Part shown: piece after piece, positions 43,581-52,005 of the stretch
How the letters are laid out: each line of letters begins with the position of its first letter
How positions within the stretch are numbered: the stretch's first letter is position 1
Assembly: GCF_003663945.1 (NCBI RefSeq)
Contig: NZ_RCCH01000003.1
Location: forward strand, 186,001-250,000
Direction of reading: 5' to 3'
Origin: Lacinutrix venerupis
GTDB taxonomy: Bacteria > Bacteroidota > Bacteroidia > Flavobacteriales > Flavobacteriaceae
Length of the DNA stretch: 64,000 nucleotides
The notes under the pieces: model-generated
Database searches by the model: none
The model's input: the letters and a program-made list of their open reading frames with translations, nothing else
Told to the model about the DNA's origin: nothing
Program-made: the position numbers and the translations under genes

Positions 43581-44435
43581 TTATTCTGCTGATGCCATCA
43601 TAGCAAAAAACTTATCGATATTAGGAAGTAAAACAATTCGTGTTCTACGGTTTCTTGAACGTCCTTCTCTAGTATCGTTATCGGTTAATGGTTGGTAGCT
43701 ACTTCTACCAGAAGCAATAAGTTTTTCTGGAGCTACACCAAAGTCGTTTTGTAGTTTTCTAACTACAGAAGTGGCTCTTAAAACACTTAAATCCCAATTG
43801 TCTGTAACCTTAGCAGTATTAATAGATCTAGAGTCTGTATGACCTTCAATCATTACATCTAAGCTAGGCTCAGAGTTTATAACATCGGCAAGTTTTTGTA
43901 AAATTTTATCTGCTTTATTGCTAATGCGGTAACTTCCGCTATTAAATAACATTTTATCAGAAATTGAAATCATAACAACAGTTTGGTCTATGCTTATAGC
44001 TATATCATCACTTTCATCTAAATCTGTAGTGTCAACAAAACGTTTTAAATTTAATGATAAAGCAAGGTTCATAGAGTCTTCCAGTGTATTATAATATTTA
44101 AGTACATCTGGGCTAACTTTACTTAAGGTTTTGCGCATACCAACTTTTGCTTCTTCAGAAACAACAGCTTTATTACCTACTGCATCAAATTTTGTGTAAT
44201 TTTCTTCTGTTAAGCTTCCTACTTCGTCTGTAAGAGTGTTAATCTTAGAATTATACTCGCTAACTCGTGCTTCAATTTTAGCAAATTTAGCTTCAAGTTC
44301 TTCCTTTTCTACTTGTGTTTTAGTTAGTTGGTTTACAACTTCACCTTTTTCTTGTTCCAAGGCAACGTATTTCTTTTTAGAAACACAACTTGATAATGTA
44401 ATAAAAGTGATTAGTGTAATTGCAATGTTTTTCAT
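43581..44435 (-). CDS. OmpA-family lipoprotein
   Basis: The 284-aa protein has a lipoprotein signal with LSSC, so it should be anchored in the outer membrane. A coiled-coil region (about 25-75) precedes a C-terminal OmpA peptidoglycan-binding domain at about 150-275. That domain shows SLDVMIEGHTDSRSI, then LSVLRATSVVRKL, IASGRSSYQP and RRTRIVLLP. It likely ties the outer membrane to peptidoglycan. Transcription ends at the shared terminator downstream; a separate terminator isolates it from pit. Confidence 0.92.
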   Translation of the reverse strand: MKNIAITLITFITLSSCVSKKKYVALEQEKGEVVNQLTKTQVEKEELEAKFAKIEARVSEYNSKINTLTDEVGSLTEENYTKFDAVGNKAVVSEEAKVGMRKTLSKVSPDVLKYYNTLEDSMNLALSLNLKRFVDTTDLDESDDIAISIDQTVVMISISDKMLFNSGSYRISNKADKILQKLADVINSEPSLDVMIEGHTDSRSINTAKVTDNWDLSVLRATSVVRKLQNDFGVAPEKLIASGRSSYQPLTDNDTREGRSRNRRTRIVLLPNIDKFFAMMASAE

Positions 44436-44531
44436 ATTTAAGTTTTAAGTTTAACTAATAACAAATACGAGGAAACAATTTATATGGACTTTTCACTTTA
44501 GTGTTTTATAATTATTTTAACGTTTAAATGC

Positions 44532-44557
44532 AAAAACCTCGAATATTCGAGGTTTTT
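44532..44557 (-). terminator. Terminator after the Pit-family transporter
   Basis: AAAAACCTCGAAT / ATTCGAGGTTTTT is a perfect 13-bp palindromic hairpin 23 bases past the stop at 44580, with T-run on the minus strand. Confidence 0.8.
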
Positions 44558-44579
44558 TGTATAGTTATTTATGTTTATT

Positions 44580-46874
44580 CTATTCTTCTTCGCTTAATCT
44601 TGCTGGAGGAACAGAACTATCGTGTGCATCGTGATACTCTTCTAAAAGATTCATTGTTGCAGTTAATAGATCTTTAGTCTCCAATAATAAACTAAAGTAT
44701 AATGTAGTGTTTTTTGGACTAGATTCTTCTGTTCTAGTTCTAGAAACTTGCATCGAGATTTTGTCTTTAACTAAACCAAAAAATTCATTCTTACGGTCTA
44801 TAATACTTCCAATTTCTTCAAACGAACGAGAGTTAAACGCCTTTTTAGTATCGGTAAAAAGTGATTCTAAAGTTTTGTCTATTTCCTTTAGCTCTTTTAC
44901 CTGGCTAAATTTAAGCTTTTTATGGTTGTTGTTAATATGCTTATGGCTTACTCTAGAGATGTATTCTAGAGATTGCGTAATGTCTTGTAAATGACCAAGA
45001 ATATTAATGTAAAAATTACTTGCTATAACACTGTTATCGTCTAAGTTTTTTATGAAATAGAATATATTGTCGCGCAAATCGTCCACTTCGTCAGAAAGTT
45101 TTGAAACTTGCTTTTTATTCTTTTTTAGCATCGCTAAATTTTGCTTAGCTAAACCATCAATAGCATTTGTATAAATACGATTACCTCTTTTTACAACATT
45201 AGCAATATTGTTTGCACTTTCATGTATAACACCTTGAACAGAGCTACTTTCGGCTTTAACCAATTGGTCTTCAGCTTTAGACATTTTAGCTTTTTTGTTA
45301 TGTGCAAAATAGTTTCTTACTAATAGCGCAATTGCTGTTAATAGTAAGATAGGAAACATTACTTTAATATTTAAATTCAATAAAAAAGCAATAATTGCTG
45401 CGGCAGAAAAAGCAATAAAAGCAGTAAAAAACCAACCTCCAATTACATTTATTACACCAGCAACACGATACACAGCACTTTCTGCTCCCCAAGCACGATC
45501 TGCAAGAGATGTTCCCATGGCAACCATAAAGGTTACATAAGTTGTTGATAGTGGCAATTTCATAGAAGTTGCTATAGATATAAGTACAGCAGCAACCATT
45601 AAGTTAACTGCAGCACGAACCAGATCGAATGCAGGACGATCTTCTTCCTTTGTAGATAGTGGTATCTCTGGCTGAGTAAATTGTTTTTCTATAACCTTTT
45701 GCCAAGAATTTGGTAGTATATAAGAGGTTGCTTGAGAGGTTAAAACTGCAAATCTTACAAAATATCGAGATAAAAAATTTGGTTGAAAACGCTCTTTAGT
45801 ACTAGACTGGCTAGATAAATCTATAGATGTTTTAACAACATCCTTTGCTTTACTAGAAAACCATAAAGTACCTACCATAATCATTCCTGCAATTAGTAAT
45901 AAATACCATGGTGTTTCAACTTTTCCACGTAAAAATTCCATACTAAAAGCATCTGCTGCAATACCAGAAGCAGACCAAACTTCGTAAGATTTTAAAGCAG
46001 TAATTGGTACTCCAATAAAGTTTACTAAATCGTTTCCTGCAAAGGCTAATGCAAGTGCAAATGTACCAACTAGTATAATTAATTTATAGATGTTTATTTT
46101 TAATAAAGCAGTAAAAATATAAGAAACAATAGACCAAAAAAGTAAACTTATTACAACAATATTTAAAACATGCGACTCTAAATAATCTTTTATAGTTAAG
46201 CCTTCAGTGAAAGAGTATGTTTCATCTGCAAAAGGAGTACCTTTAATTCCTTTTATAAAAATGAAATAAGTTATAGAAGTTAAAGCTATACCTCCAAATA
46301 CAGCACCAATCCAATGTGCTTTTTGTTCAAAATTGTAAGAAAGTAATAATCTTGAAACCCATTGTATTAAAGCTCCTATTGAAAATGCAACTATTACAGA
46401 GAGTAGGATGCCAATTATAATTTCTGTGGCTTTTGAAGTGTTTATATAGTTAACAATATCAAAAAACTCTCCATTTTCACTATATACTTTTAGTAATGCC
46501 ATTGCTACAGATGCACCAAGTAATTCGAAAACTATAGAAACAGTTGTTGAGGTAGGCATTCCTACAGAGTTAAAGAAGTCTAACAATAGAATGTCTGTAA
46601 TCATGACTGCTAGAAATATAATCATGATTTCATTAAACATAAACTGCCCAGGATTAAATATACCTTTTCGGGCAACCTCCATTAATCCGCTAGAAAATAT
46701 TGCTCCTACAGCAACACCAACACTAGCAACTATCATTATTGTTTTAAAGGAAACAGCTTTAGAACCTATAGCCGAATTTAAGAAATTAACAGCGTCATTA
46801 CTAACTCCAACTACTAAATCTGCAATAGCTAAAAGGGCCAAAGCTATAACTATAAATAAGTATAAATTATCCAT
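44580..46874 (-). CDS. Inorganic phosphate transporter (Pit family) fused to a PhoU-like domain
   Basis: The 764-aa inner-membrane protein has the two PHO-4 repeats: GVSNDAVNFLNSAIGSKA and SVGMPTSTTVSIV in the first, and AFAGNDLVNFIGVP plus MKLPLSTTYVTFMVAMGTSLADRAWG in the second. About a dozen hydrophobic segments are present. The last ~220 residues (from about 545) are soluble, helical and PhoU-like, probably regulatory. It imports phosphate with protons. Two 11-bp-spaced TGTTA repeats lie 51 bp upstream of the start, linking it to a putative phosphate regulon. Confidence 0.92.
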   Translation of the reverse strand: MDNLYLFIVIALALLAIADLVVGVSNDAVNFLNSAIGSKAVSFKTIMIVASVGVAVGAIFSSGLMEVARKGIFNPGQFMFNEIMIIFLAVMITDILLLDFFNSVGMPTSTTVSIVFELLGASVAMALLKVYSENGEFFDIVNYINTSKATEIIIGILLSVIVAFSIGALIQWVSRLLLSYNFEQKAHWIGAVFGGIALTSITYFIFIKGIKGTPFADETYSFTEGLTIKDYLESHVLNIVVISLLFWSIVSYIFTALLKINIYKLIILVGTFALALAFAGNDLVNFIGVPITALKSYEVWSASGIAADAFSMEFLRGKVETPWYLLLIAGMIMVGTLWFSSKAKDVVKTSIDLSSQSSTKERFQPNFLSRYFVRFAVLTSQATSYILPNSWQKVIEKQFTQPEIPLSTKEEDRPAFDLVRAAVNLMVAAVLISIATSMKLPLSTTYVTFMVAMGTSLADRAWGAESAVYRVAGVINVIGGWFFTAFIAFSAAAIIAFLLNLNIKVMFPILLLTAIALLVRNYFAHNKKAKMSKAEDQLVKAESSSVQGVIHESANNIANVVKRGNRIYTNAIDGLAKQNLAMLKKNKKQVSKLSDEVDDLRDNIFYFIKNLDDNSVIASNFYINILGHLQDITQSLEYISRVSHKHINNNHKKLKFSQVKELKEIDKTLESLFTDTKKAFNSRSFEEIGSIIDRKNEFFGLVKDKISMQVSRTRTEESSPKNTTLYFSLLLETKDLLTATMNLLEEYHDAHDSSVPPARLSEEE

Positions 46875-46924
46875 TAATTGTCTTCAATTTTTTAAACAAA
46901 TTTCACATTTTAAATTGAATGCTA

Positions 46925-46940
46925 TGTTAATTTAATGTTA
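46925..46940 (-). promoter_or_regulatory. Pho-box-like repeat upstream of pit
   Basis: TGTTA at 46925 and 46936 are spaced 11 bp with AATTTA-type filler. The 20-mer around it (46924-46943) is identical to one at 47072-47091. The site is 51 bp upstream of the pit ATG. Confidence 0.5.
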
Positions 46941-47072
46941 TGTTCTATTCCTTTTTTGTAGAAATAAATAGTGCTATATAGCCTTTATAAATATGATATT
47001 AACTGATGAATAACTCTATTTAATTAAAGCGAATAAATTTAAAATGCTGATAATCAATAAAATACGCTCCAA

Positions 47073-47110
47073 TGTTAATTTAATGTTATGTAAATGTTGC
47101 TTAAATGTAA
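47073..47110 (+). promoter_or_regulatory. Pho-box-like array of four 11-bp repeats
   Basis: TGTTA (47073), TGTTA (47084), TGTTG (47095) and TGTAA (47106) are exactly 11 bp apart. The array ends 10 bp before a -7 element, so it takes the place of the -33 region, as PhoB-type activators require. Confidence 0.6.
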
Positions 47111-47119
47111 AATTAAATA

Positions 47120-47127
47120 TATATTTG
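47120..47127 (+). promoter_or_regulatory. -7 element of the MORN-like gene
   Basis: TATATTTG, a full match to TAnnTTTG, 38 nt upstream of the ATG at 47166. TTG at 47097-47099 is 20 bp upstream and falls inside the repeat array. Confidence 0.55.
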
Positions 47128-47165
47128 TTAAGTAATTATTAATTAATACTTTAAAATTTAAACAA

Positions 47166-47519
47166 ATGAAAAATATATTAGCACTTATATTAATGTTTGC
47201 CGTAAGTTTTACTTTTGCGCAAGATGTTAAACCAAAATTTGAAAAAAAAGGTAATCAAACTGAAGCTACTTTTTACCATGATAATGGAGAAGTTGCACAA
47301 ACAGGTTTTTTTAATAAAGACAATAAACTTGAAGGAACTTGGACAAGTTTTGATGCCGAAGGTAACAAAGTAGCAGTTGGAAAATATGATAATGGCATTA
47401 AAGTTGGAAAATGGTTTTTTTGGAATAAAGAAACATTAAAAGAAGTAGATTATTTAAATAATAATATTGCAAGTGTAAGCGAGTGGGAAAATAAATCTAC
47501 AGTTGCTATACGTGATTAA
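47166..47519 (+). CDS. Small secreted MORN-variant (YwqK-like) protein
   Basis: The 117-aa protein has a signal peptide, MKNILALILMFAVSFTFAQ, and about three MORN-variant beta repeats: EATFYHDNGEVAQTGFF, LEGTWTSFDAEGNKVAVGKY, GIKVGKWFFWNKE. Such repeats form flat beta sheets of unknown role in the envelope or outside the cell. Its promoter carries the best Pho-box-like array in the window, so it may be a phosphate-starvation product. It is monocistronic. Confidence 0.85.
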   Translation: MKNILALILMFAVSFTFAQDVKPKFEKKGNQTEATFYHDNGEVAQTGFFNKDNKLEGTWTSFDAEGNKVAVGKYDNGIKVGKWFFWNKETLKEVDYLNNNIASVSEWENKSTVAIRD

Positions 47520-47537
47520 GTTATAACTTATACAATT

Positions 47538-47572
47538 AAAAAAAGCTCCAAGAATATTCTTGGAGCTTTTTT
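47538..47572. terminator. Bidirectional terminator, MORN gene and TonB-receptor gene
   Basis: AAAAAAAGCTCCAAGAA / TTCTTGGAGCTTTTTTT stem between convergent stops at 47519 and 47593. Confidence 0.85.
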
Positions 47573-47592
47573 ATTATAAAATCTATAAGTGT

Positions 47593-50448
47593 TTAAAACT
47601 TATAACTATAACTTAAAGATAATTCTCTTCCAGGATTTCTTAAAGAAAAAATCTGATCTTCTGCACCAAAGGATTCGTAAAGGCTTTCTCTTTCGTCTCC
47701 TAAAATATTATTTACTTTAAAATCTATTGCAGACCTTCCATCTTTACCAAACGTTTTGTTTAATGTAAAGTTAAAGCTGTTAAAAGGTTTTGTGTAAACA
47801 TCTGGTATATCTCCTGTACCAACAACTTCTAAAGTGCTTCCTTGAACATTGTAAAATAAGCCAGCTCTAAAACCTTTGTCGCTATTGTTATAATCTAATC
47901 CAGCGTTAATAAGGTATGGAGATTGACCTTGTAAATCACGAGTATCGTCTATAGTTTCTCCAGTTCTAGCATTACCAAGTCTACGGTTATATTCTTGCTC
48001 AGTCATTTGTGATTTAGAACTAATTACCGAAACATTTGCATTAAATTTAAAATTTTCGAAACCATTAGAAATGAATCCTAAATTCTGTCTAAATTCAATT
48101 TCACCACCAATAACTTCTGCATCACCTAAATTAGCAACAGTAAGTTGGCTTGGATCTTGTGGAAAGAAAGTTAATTCTATAGGATCTGTAAAGCTTTTGT
48201 AAAAACCACTAATCGCAAACATTTGACCTTTTTCTCTAAATAACTCATACCTAACATCAAAGTTGTTAATGTAAGTTGGTACAATAGGATCGAAAGTTTT
48301 GTTATCTAAACCACCAATAAAAAATCTATTAGTAATAGGATCAAAAATTTCTGCAGTAGATGCTTCTTTAAAAGAGGGTCTTGCAGTTGTACGTGAGTAA
48401 GATGTTCTTAAATTAGATTGCTCTGAAAGTGCATAAATTAAATTTGCAGATGGGAAAAAATCAAATTCATCTATAGTTTTTAAACCAGTTACAGCTTCCT
48501 CATCTACAATTCCAGTATAATATAAATTAAATTGCTCAGTTCTTAATCCTAAAATTACTTTAAGAGCTTCTGTAGCATTAAACTCATTAGAAATAAACAT
48601 AGAGGCTACGTTATATTCTCCTTCATAAGAGTTTTTAGGTTGAAAAATATTATTAACATCTAAGTATGTTCCTTCTCCAGTAGATGGAGTCCAAATGTTC
48701 TCTTCGGTTAATAAAGTATTTACGTCTCCATTTTCTACAATAGGAGATGTTGTTTCAAATATATATTGATCTGAGTTAAAATCACGATATTTAAATGTGT
48801 AACCACCACCAAATTTTAATTTAGCTGGTTTACTAAACAGTTCGTATTTTTTCTCGGCTTTAGCATTTGCTACCCAACTTTCTTCAGAAAGGTTTCTCCA
48901 AATACGTGTAGGGTTACCAATAGCACTAGGATCTATTTGATATTGAATGTCTGCACCAACATCAACAATTCTTAATGGTGTTACTCTATGGTCTTTATCT
49001 TGTACAGATGTAAATGAAGGAGAAAATACCCAGTCCATATTCCATCCAGAATTAGCATCTAATATATGGTCTCCAACAAAAGAGAAATTAGTAATAGAGC
49101 GTTGTGTATATAATAGCTCATCTCCAGTACCTGTAATAAATGCTCCACCTGCATTATCCTCACTAACTTTTAAATCGTAAACACCAGCAGAAGATTCTCC
49201 ATTTTGAATGTGTAAACCTGTTAACTTAAACTTAGAGTTTTGTGTTTTAAAAGTTAAACCTAAAAGTCCGTTCATTGTAACTTCGTTATGCCCAGAAGAT
49301 CCCTTAACAGATCTATCTAAACCTAACTCGTTTACAGAAGGATCGAAACGGTTTTTAATGTAAGTACCGTCTTCTCTATCTTCGTAAAACGTAGTGTTGT
49401 TTTTGTAAGAAAAAGAGGCTTGGTATCCTAGTTTATTAGTGTCGCTAACCTCGTATTGGTTACCTAATGTAAAACCAAAATTATAATTTGGATTACTTGT
49501 TTCTGTATCTGCTCCTAATTGAGAGTCGAAACGTTTTGTAAGTGATGTTAACAAGATTTTGTTATCAAAAGTACCAGGAATAGGCTGGTATCTATTTATT
49601 TTACGGTTTCTTTTTCCGTTATCAAAACCTAAAAAGTCTGTTTTACTTCCTTCGTAAGTTAGATAATTGTCTTTTAGGTGCATATCTGGATTATATGCAG
49701 TTCCAACAGAAACAGAATATTCTGCTTTAGTAGGAAAATCTTTAGTAACTATATTTACAATACCACCAGTAAAATCTGCTGGATATTCTGCAGAAGCAGA
49801 TTTTAATACAATAACATTATCAATAATATTTGTTGGAAAAATATCCATTGGTATTGTATTTCTATCTGGATCTAAACCAGGAATATCAACACCGTTTAAT
49901 ATAGATTTTGTATAACGGTCTCCTAATCCACGAACATAGACATATTTTCCTCCTTGTACAGAAACTCCAGGTACACTTTTAACAGCAGCTGCTATATCTC
50001 CAGCTCCAGTTTTTTTAATGCCTTGAGATGAAAGACCGTCTAACATAACAACAGATTTTTTTTGAAGACTTAAAACAGCCGCTTCTGTATTACGTTTTGA
50101 AGATGCAGTTAATACAACTTCTTCTAATGCGTTTTCAGAAGGATTTAATGTTACTTCTAAATCTGTAACGTTGTTACTAGTAACTTTTACATCAGTAATT
50201 TCTTGGGTTTGATAACCAACAAAAGAAAAAACTATAGTGTAGGTTCCAACTTCAAGATCTAGATTGTATTTACCATCAAAATCTGAAGTGGTTCCATTAG
50301 CAGTTCCTTTTACCAAAATATTTGCAAAAGGCAAAACATCATTAAATTCTCCATCCATTACTTTTCCAGCTACTTGTCCAGATTGAGAAAAAGCGACAGC
50401 TGTTATAAGAAATAAAAAAAGAGAAAGTATGTTTTTTATATTTTTCAT
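47593..50448 (-). CDS. TonB-dependent outer-membrane receptor
   Basis: From the ATG at 50448 the product is 951 aa. The frame is open to 50487, but that start lies inside the terminator of the upstream gene, and the downstream start gives a proper signal peptide, MKNIKNILSLFLFLITAVAFSQ. A carboxypeptidase-regulatory-like domain follows (VAGKVMDGEFNDVLPFANIL). The plug domain carries KKTGAGDIAAAVKSVPGVSV and GLGDRYTKSILNGVDIPG, and the 22-strand barrel ends SLSYSYKF. It imports a large or scarce substrate using TonB energy. The upstream lipoprotein gene and Pho-like repeats suggest a phosphate-containing substrate. Confidence 0.92.
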   Translation of the reverse strand: MKNIKNILSLFLFLITAVAFSQSGQVAGKVMDGEFNDVLPFANILVKGTANGTTSDFDGKYNLDLEVGTYTIVFSFVGYQTQEITDVKVTSNNVTDLEVTLNPSENALEEVVLTASSKRNTEAAVLSLQKKSVVMLDGLSSQGIKKTGAGDIAAAVKSVPGVSVQGGKYVYVRGLGDRYTKSILNGVDIPGLDPDRNTIPMDIFPTNIIDNVIVLKSASAEYPADFTGGIVNIVTKDFPTKAEYSVSVGTAYNPDMHLKDNYLTYEGSKTDFLGFDNGKRNRKINRYQPIPGTFDNKILLTSLTKRFDSQLGADTETSNPNYNFGFTLGNQYEVSDTNKLGYQASFSYKNNTTFYEDREDGTYIKNRFDPSVNELGLDRSVKGSSGHNEVTMNGLLGLTFKTQNSKFKLTGLHIQNGESSAGVYDLKVSEDNAGGAFITGTGDELLYTQRSITNFSFVGDHILDANSGWNMDWVFSPSFTSVQDKDHRVTPLRIVDVGADIQYQIDPSAIGNPTRIWRNLSEESWVANAKAEKKYELFSKPAKLKFGGGYTFKYRDFNSDQYIFETTSPIVENGDVNTLLTEENIWTPSTGEGTYLDVNNIFQPKNSYEGEYNVASMFISNEFNATEALKVILGLRTEQFNLYYTGIVDEEAVTGLKTIDEFDFFPSANLIYALSEQSNLRTSYSRTTARPSFKEASTAEIFDPITNRFFIGGLDNKTFDPIVPTYINNFDVRYELFREKGQMFAISGFYKSFTDPIELTFFPQDPSQLTVANLGDAEVIGGEIEFRQNLGFISNGFENFKFNANVSVISSKSQMTEQEYNRRLGNARTGETIDDTRDLQGQSPYLINAGLDYNNSDKGFRAGLFYNVQGSTLEVVGTGDIPDVYTKPFNSFNFTLNKTFGKDGRSAIDFKVNNILGDERESLYESFGAEDQIFSLRNPGRELSLSYSYKF

Positions 50449-50465
50449 TTTTGAAATATATTTTA

Positions 50466-50514
50466 AAAAAATACTGCTCATACCCATACTTAGTAGGTTA
50501 TGAGCAGTATTTTT
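50466..50514 (-). terminator. Terminator or attenuator between lipoprotein and TonB-receptor genes
   Basis: Sixteen-base arms AAAAATACTGCTCATA / TATGAGCAGTATTTTT with a loop of 17 bases, followed by T-rich sequence on the minus strand. It lies inside the probable two-gene operon, so partial read-through would set the lipoprotein:receptor ratio. Confidence 0.7.
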
Positions 50515-50529
50515 GATTATAGGTTTTTA

Positions 50530-51807
50530 TTAGAATCCTAATCCACCTGCTGTATTAGCATAAGTCCAGCTAAGGTTAGCTGTGTTAGCTCCGGTAGTTT
50601 GAGAACCTTGAGCAACAGCTGTAGCTTCAGTTCCATATCCAGGAGTAGCTACAGATCCATTATTTACAAATATATCTCCAGCAGCATTAACACCTGTTGG
50701 TAATACCACTTGCCAGTTGCTAAACGATACTAAACCATTGTTGTAGTTAGTTGCTACACCATCGTTATCTAATTCAACATCTGCAGATGGTCCAAAACCA
50801 TAAGCATAAACATTGTTTGTTGATGCTTGAGCATTACTTCTATAATCAGCATATTCAGATCCTACATCACCGTTACCAATCATTGTTAAGTTGTTTATTG
50901 TACAAGCTCCATTTAATGTTCCTTCAGGTCCATCAATTTCTAATCCATGATCAGAGTTAGCACCTAATACAACAACTGCGTTGTCAATAGTTCCAGAGTA
51001 AGCTTCATCAACATCAAGAGCATCATCTCCAACAGCCCAAACTAATAAGTTAGAAGCGTTTACTGTTCCTCCAAAAAATTCGATTCCGTCATCTTTATTT
51101 CCAATAACTTCTACATTGTCAATAGTTGTTCCAGATCCTACAGAACCAAGAGTTAAACCGTTGATTTCGTTTTCTGCTCCTAATAAAGAACCTCCATGAC
51201 GGATAGAAACATATTTTAAAATTCCAGAGTTATCATCATCAACTGCAGGACTATCTCCAGGACCATATAATCCAAAAGAATCACTTGCAGGAATTCCTTC
51301 TATTTGTCTTTCTGTAACGTTACCAGCAAAAGAACCAGAAGCTCTACCTAATACAATAACACCTCCCCAAAGACCAATGTTATTTTCATTTAAATTAGTT
51401 CCAGAAGTAGAACCAATTTCAATATTATCTGATACTGAAGTGAAAATAATTGGTTGTGTAGCAGTACCTTCTGCAATAAGTTTTCCTCCTCTAGCAACAA
51501 TTAAAGCAGAAGATAAAGATCCTGTACCAGCTGTTCCTTTAATTATTGTTCCAGGCTCTATAGTTAAAGTTACTCCTTCTTGTACAACAACTTTTCTATC
51601 TAATATATAGCAATTGTCTGCTGTCCAAGTTTCGTCTAAGGCAATTCCTCCTGTTTTTGTAATACAATCTGCATTACCTTCAGATCCAGAGTTGTTATTA
51701 TTTATTATAGTTGTTTCTTCTACAATAATAGGCGTGTCGTCATCTTGAATACATCCAGTTAAGGCTAATGCGCTAATTGCTAAAGCAGATAATAATAGAT
51801 TTTTCAT
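50530..51807 (-). CDS. Surface lipoprotein with beta-helix-like repeats
   Basis: The 425-aa protein has a lipoprotein signal ending ALTGC and a linker rich in Asn/Glu. The long body has repeating short beta-strand pattern typical of right-handed parallel beta-helices (GVTLTIEPGTIIKGTAG, GKLIAEGTATQPIIF, GLWGGVIVLGRASGS, DDGIEFFGGTVNAS). No sorting domain is present. Many are next to TonB receptors and probably capture the ligand for it. Its upstream region has an extended 11-bp lattice of repeats. The exact ligand is unknown. Confidence 0.82.
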   Translation of the reverse strand: MKNLLLSALAISALALTGCIQDDDTPIIVEETTIINNNNSGSEGNADCITKTGGIALDETWTADNCYILDRKVVVQEGVTLTIEPGTIIKGTAGTGSLSSALIVARGGKLIAEGTATQPIIFTSVSDNIEIGSTSGTNLNENNIGLWGGVIVLGRASGSFAGNVTERQIEGIPASDSFGLYGPGDSPAVDDDNSGILKYVSIRHGGSLLGAENEINGLTLGSVGSGTTIDNVEVIGNKDDGIEFFGGTVNASNLLVWAVGDDALDVDEAYSGTIDNAVVVLGANSDHGLEIDGPEGTLNGACTINNLTMIGNGDVGSEYADYRSNAQASTNNVYAYGFGPSADVELDNDGVATNYNNGLVSFSNWQVVLPTGVNAAGDIFVNNGSVATPGYGTEATAVAQGSQTTGANTANLSWTYANTAGGLGF

Positions 51808-51875
51808 TGTATTGTTTGTTTATAGTTTTAGTTTTTGATTTTCGATGCAAAGAAACAAACAACTTCAAAAGTTTA

Positions 51876-51968
51876 GGTTAAGAAAAGGTTACAGGTACAT
51901 AATTAAAAGGTTAGATTAATGTTATATAAAGGTTACTAATTTTTTAAAGAGGAAACATTAAATTAACA
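51876..51968 (-). promoter_or_regulatory. 11-bp lattice of Pho-box-like repeats
   Basis: On the plus strand GGTTA is at 51876, 51887, 51909 and 51931, TGTTA at 51920, and inverted AAACA/TAACA at 51953 and 51964. All sit on one 11-bp grid, with weak units at 51898 and 51942. The distal pair read on the minus strand, ATGTTAATTTAATGTT, is identical to the core upstream of pit and the MORN gene. It lies between the lipoprotein gene and dgt, mostly within 160 bp of the former. A -7-like AACTTTTG (minus, 51866-51873) is next to it. Confidence 0.55.
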
Positions 51969-52005
51969 TGAGTTTGTATATCTTGCAGACACTTAATAAT
52001 ATATT

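Noticed and set aside
50448-50487. Longer start for the TonB receptor at 50487
   Set aside because: It falls inside the terminator stem of the upstream lipoprotein gene and would put 13 residues in front of a normal signal peptide.
50751-50960. His/Leu/Gln-rich plus-strand frame inside the lipoprotein gene
   Set aside because: Composition is that of a reversed repetitive beta-helix gene; no signal of coding.
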